In this document: piece by piece, positions 60,961 to 64,000 of the stretch | Layout: every line of letters starts with the position of its first letter | How positions within the stretch are numbered: the stretch's first letter is position 1 | Source: Candidatus Scalindua japonica | GTDB taxonomy: Bacteria; Planctomycetota; Brocadiia; Brocadiales; Scalinduaceae | DNA: 64,000 nucleotides | NCBI RefSeq assembly: GCF_002443295.1 | Contig: NZ_BAOS01000027.1 | Span: 1 to 64,000 of the forward strand | Direction of reading: 5' to 3' | The notes under the pieces: generated by a model | Told to the model about the DNA's origin: nothing | The model's database searches: none | Seen by the model: only the letters and a program-made list of their open reading frames with translations | Translations under genes and position numbers: made by a program

Positions 60961-62661
60961 CTAAATATTACAGAGAGTTTCGTTTAATGCTCTTTTGATA
61001 ATTTTCACCTTGTCATTTACCGGATCAAAAACGGAATTAACAAATCCCAGCCAGTTGATATCATCCCTTTCAGGATAATCCAAGCGAGTTTGAAAAATCG
61101 GCCAACGCGTCTCTTGCCTATAGATAAGATGTTCTATCAATACTTTTGCGACATCAAACTTATCAATCAGTTCCATACACGAAACAACTCCGTGATTATC
61201 CTCTGCACGAAGATTACGCAATTTATCCTCTAGTCCCTTAAGTTTATCTCTGGCAATAATCAGCTTAGTTTCTGTCAATTCATAATGCGCAGTTACGCCA
61301 CCGGCATATTCGTCCATTATCTCATGAAAACTTATTTCCAATTCTTCATGAGATAATTCTTTGCTCCCATTCAAACAACATAAAATTCTCCCTTTCTCAT
61401 TATTTACTGCATCTTCGTTTATATGCAGTAATTCAACATTTGTGATTTCTTCAATAGCTGTCTTTACTGCTATCTTTGCCTCAACCCAGGCACCGCTTAC
61501 ATATTTCTTGGGAGCGCCTCCAGCAACATCTCCCGCAGCATACAGACCATCTATAGTTGTTCTTCTTTCTATGTCAATCCAATAACCGGCCTGACAATGC
61601 CCCCCAATTACAACTGGCTCCATACCACTTATTTCCACAGGTCGTTTACTGGGACCGTATCCATCATTCGCCCATAAAAGGACGATTGCGGGATTCATGT
61701 TTAAATAAGACATCTTTAGCTTTTCTTCCGCCTCAACACTTAGGCCTCCGGTGTCCAGGTAGCATGGGCCCTTACCGGCCTTCTCTTCCTGTAAAGTTCC
61801 TAATAAGCGATAGATAGAGAGACATTTCTCTCCTCCAAGATGTTTATATCGATCTTCCAGATATTCTTCTCCCAGAGCATTCCTATGCATTATATCTGAT
61901 CCCTGGGCTATTGTCCCTGTCGGGGCATTTACTCCTTTAACTCTCAAGGGGACAAATCGATTTTCAAAGCTTGTCATCTCCGCACCAATACGAATACCCA
62001 TCGCATAACCTGTTCCCACGTTCCAGGGACAATACCAGGTCGTGTTACGCGCATCGCCTTTTTTTATTGGCTTGTAAATTCCCGAAGCACCACCGGTAGT
62101 TACAATTACCGCCCTGGCATGAACGACATAAAGTTTGCCGTCACGATTGCTAAATCCATATGCACCTTTTACCCGTTCGCCATCAAAAATAAAATTTGTC
62201 GCAGCGACCCTGTTTAATACACCCACTTTCGCGCGATAAACGGCTGCCGCAAGAATAGGCTTCAGTCTCTCACCAAAAATTCTTATACTCCTCCTGCCCC
62301 TGGTCACATAATCACCATTTTGATCTTTTTCAATTGGAAGACCCAGGTCTTCAACCTGTTTAACCGATTCATTAAGACCCTCCGCAATTGAATAGACCAG
62401 GTCTTCTCGAATAACACCGCAAAATTCATCACTTATATACTTAGTAAATTTCTCGGGTGTCTGACCATTATTCAGATAAGCATTTATCGCATTAAGCCCC
62501 ATTGCAAGACAACCACTCCTTTCAATGTGTGCTTTTTCCATAATAATGCATCTAATATTCGGATCGGTCTTTTTAGCCTCAATTGCCGCCATACACCCGG
62601 CGGCGCCTCCTCCGATAATCAAAATATCAGTATCCAGATTTACTGTTGAGATATCTGTCAT
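60961..62661 (-). CDS. aprA: AprA-like flavoprotein (adenylylsulfate reductase alpha type)
   Basis: AprA reduces APS to sulfite and AMP at an FAD. The 566-residue protein belongs to the succinate dehydrogenase/fumarate reductase flavoprotein superfamily: the FAD-binding DILIIGGGAAGCMAAIEA (about residues 12-29), the ARAVIVTTGGASGIY block, GLYAAGDVAGGAPKKYVSG (about 370-388) and an AprA-type insertion. It is about 80 residues shorter than dissimilatory AprA. With AprB next to it, a universal stress protein and an SLC13-type anion transporter, a role in sulfate uptake and reduction is likely. Without sat (ATP sulfurylase) in the window the direction and dissimilatory or assimilatory role remain open. 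Confidence 0.75.
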   Translation of the reverse strand: MTDISTVNLDTDILIIGGGAAGCMAAIEAKKTDPNIRCIIMEKAHIERSGCLAMGLNAINAYLNNGQTPEKFTKYISDEFCGVIREDLVYSIAEGLNESVKQVEDLGLPIEKDQNGDYVTRGRRSIRIFGERLKPILAAAVYRAKVGVLNRVAATNFIFDGERVKGAYGFSNRDGKLYVVHARAVIVTTGGASGIYKPIKKGDARNTTWYCPWNVGTGYAMGIRIGAEMTSFENRFVPLRVKGVNAPTGTIAQGSDIMHRNALGEEYLEDRYKHLGGEKCLSIYRLLGTLQEEKAGKGPCYLDTGGLSVEAEEKLKMSYLNMNPAIVLLWANDGYGPSKRPVEISGMEPVVIGGHCQAGYWIDIERRTTIDGLYAAGDVAGGAPKKYVSGAWVEAKIAVKTAIEEITNVELLHINEDAVNNEKGRILCCLNGSKELSHEELEISFHEIMDEYAGGVTAHYELTETKLIIARDKLKGLEDKLRNLRAEDNHGVVSCMELIDKFDVAKVLIEHLIYRQETRWPIFQTRLDYPERDDINWLGFVNSVFDPVNDKVKIIKRALNETLCNI

Positions 62662-62670
62662 ATGTTTATG

Positions 62671-63135
62671 TTATTCATCTATAATTTTTATTTCACACGT
62701 TACTTTCTCTTTCAGCTCTGCTACTGCAGATCCGAAGAAAAATCTTGATAAATGAGATCTTTTTCTCCTCGTAACTATTATCATGTTCACCTGTTCTTTC
62801 TCAGCAACAGATAACGCAACATCAACAAAAGTACCGCTTTTAATAATTGATTTGTAATTAATACCTTTGTTTCGAGCTGCCTCTTCAACCTCTAAAATCT
62901 TCTCTTTTCCCAGAACAGAGTATTCATCCAAAACCGCATTATAAAGATTTTTGGTTGTTTTTCCCCCTATCCATCCCTCCTCAGTCAAACTATCAAATAT
63001 TTTCTGCGGTACCTCATAATCTACAATAAAAAGATTAATCAGTTTAGCGTTTTCTTTGCTCGCAATTTCAACTGCCTCTTCAACGCTCTTATCTGATTTC
63101 CTTGTAGTTGACAGTATTAATAATATTTTATCCAT
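62671..63135 (-). CDS. Universal stress protein (UspA family)
   Basis: The 154-residue protein has the UspA fold pattern: a first beta strand KILLILSTTRKSDKS, the long helix with AVEIASKENAKLINLFIVD and the C-terminal MIIVTRRKRSHLSRFFFGSA, corresponding to the G-x2-G-x9-G(S/T) ATP-binding loop, here modified (RRKRSHLSRFFFGSA). It lies 9 bases upstream of aprA on the same strand and 60 bases from the transporter gene, so it is probably a regulator or accessory protein of this cluster. Confidence 0.8.
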   Translation of the reverse strand: MDKILLILSTTRKSDKSVEEAVEIASKENAKLINLFIVDYEVPQKIFDSLTEEGWIGGKTTKNLYNAVLDEYSVLGKEKILEVEEAARNKGINYKSIIKSGTFVDVALSVAEKEQVNMIIVTRRKRSHLSRFFFGSAVAELKEKVTCEIKIIDE

Positions 63136-63195
63136 AATTCACAAACCTCTGGAATTCTTCTGAAAGGAGGACACCGCTTTCGCATGGTTTCCGTT

Positions 63196-64000
63196 TCACA
63201 ACTCGAGGCCCAGGATAGGCCAGTAATAATATGCGAAAATATTGAAAAAAATCCATGAAGCAATTTTGAGTACCAATCCTCCTTTAAACGCATTGCCTGG
63301 TGTAATAAAGCCTGATGAATACGCAATGGCAACTGCTGGAGTGCCCATTGGTAGAATAAATGCCAGACCAGATGGAACAGTCACGGCCAATGTAGTAATT
63401 ACTGGATCTATTGAAAAATCTATCGCTATCCCAATGGTTATTGGCATTAAAAGCGCAACTACCGCCGTATTGCTAATAGCTTCAGTTAAAAAAATTGCAA
63501 AAAGGGATATCACCATAATCAAAACAAACGGTGACTTGATTGTCTCTATATTGGATATATCTACCAACCAACCGGTAGCGCCGGTCTTACCCATCGCAGA
63601 ACCAAGACAGATCGCACCCCCATACATAAGTATCAGTCCCCAATTTACATCTTCTTCTACATCCTTCCATCGCAATAATTTGAAAACAAAGGCAATCACA
63701 ACAGAAGCTAAAGCAATATTAGCAAGCCCGAATTTTTCTCCAAAACATATCCACGAAAAAATTGTTGCAATCATTAGTATTCCGATAGACCGTTCTTCTT
63801 GTTTCATTTTCCCTATGCACGCAGTTCTGTTAACCAATAACATCCGTGCCCTTTTTACATCCTTTATCTCCGCAGGAAAGAGAAAAACTAATAACCAATA
63901 TGTAATGGCCAGCATTGTTATAACCATTGGCAGTGTTGCAAGCGCCCATTTGACAAAACCTATTGATTCACCTGTTGTATCCCGAAGTATTCCTATGGCT
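63196..64000 (-). CDS. SLC13/DASS-family anion transporter, C-terminal part (runs off the window)
   Basis: About 268 residues of a multi-span transporter are visible and the frame remains open to the window edge. It carries the DASS signatures LMYGGAICLGSAMGKTG, SNTAVVALLMPITIGIA (with the Na-binding Ser-Asn-Thr) and the SNT-repeat counterpart LPMGTPAVAIAYSSGFI, with about seven spans. These transporters carry sulfate, dicarboxylates or phosphate with Na+. The position upstream of aprBA makes sulfate a reasonable guess. A sulfate permease of this type accompanies short AprBA in some anaerobes. Confidence 0.88.
   Translation of the reverse strand, partial: AIGILRDTTGESIGFVKWALATLPMVITMLAITYWLLVFLFPAEIKDVKRARMLLVNRTACIGKMKQEERSIGILMIATIFSWICFGEKFGLANIALASVVIAFVFKLLRWKDVEEDVNWGLILMYGGAICLGSAMGKTGATGWLVDISNIETIKSPFVLIMVISLFAIFLTEAISNTAVVALLMPITIGIAIDFSIDPVITTLAVTVPSGLAFILPMGTPAVAIAYSSGFITPGNAFKGGLVLKIASWIFFNIFAYYYWPILGLEL

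Overview
The window is a 64 kb, AT-rich stretch of a Gram-negative chromosome. WaaA (Kdo transferase), a TolC-type outer-membrane efflux channel and a filamentous-phage secretin all imply an outer membrane. Anaerobic-type enzymes (2-oxoacid:ferredoxin oxidoreductase, cobalt-early B12 genes CbiD/CbiX/CbiA, an AprBA-like APS reductase), a MORN protein and TPR repeats would fit an anaerobic bacterium such as a planctomycete of the anammox group. That assignment is a guess from gene style; the window has no rRNA or complete tRNA gene to test it.

Region by region: (1) 1-8.2 kb is a cobalamin locus: cbiD-cbiX-cbiA on the minus strand, diverging from a B12 riboswitch and an ECF-type cobalt transporter (cbiM, a CbiN-like small membrane protein, cbiQ, cbiO). 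An IS110-family element of the IS1111 type has landed between cbiM and the rest. (2) 8.5-9.3 kb holds a MerR-type regulator. (3) 9.5-31.9 kb is mobile DNA. A small element (rolling-circle Rep, decayed secretin leader, excisionase-like gene, integrase) sits directly in tandem with a complete filamentous-phage (inovirus-like) module (Rep, ssDNA-binding candidate, small membrane proteins, two major-coat candidates, adsorption protein, pVI-like, secretin, Zot/pI). The same integrated segment then carries a defence cargo: a four-gene ABC-three-component system and a type I restriction-modification operon with a HEPN-like gene and a frameshifted hsdM. An excisionase-like gene and a second integrase follow. 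An exact 63-bp direct repeat containing a tRNA T-arm-like sequence lies at 12587-12649 and 31822-31884 and bounds the 19.2 kb unit.

(4) 31.9-35.2 kb: a sigma-54 activator divergent from three tandem small heat-shock genes, which have a well-formed -24/-12 promoter. (5) 35.5-46.1 kb: housekeeping genes (secA, waaA, metK, ahcY) with MORN, TPR and two unrecognised proteins. (6) 46.1-52.4 kb: a heavy-metal RND efflux operon with a Cys/His-rich leader protein. (7) 52.5-60.4 kb: a CpsB-like PHP phosphatase, a 1.5 kb graveyard of mobile-element remnants (HTH fragment, group II intron-like RNA), korAB, a zinc-knuckle protein, a decayed higBA locus, a GH53-like lipoprotein and a small membrane protein. 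(8) 60.6-64 kb: aprB-aprA-like genes, a universal stress protein and a partial SLC13/DASS anion transporter, together suggesting sulfate uptake and reduction.

The most interesting system is the tandem arrangement of a filamentous prophage with a stripped-down relative that keeps replication and integration genes but no structural genes. This resembles the RS1 satellite beside CTX-phi, here with an anti-phage defence cargo inside the integrated unit.
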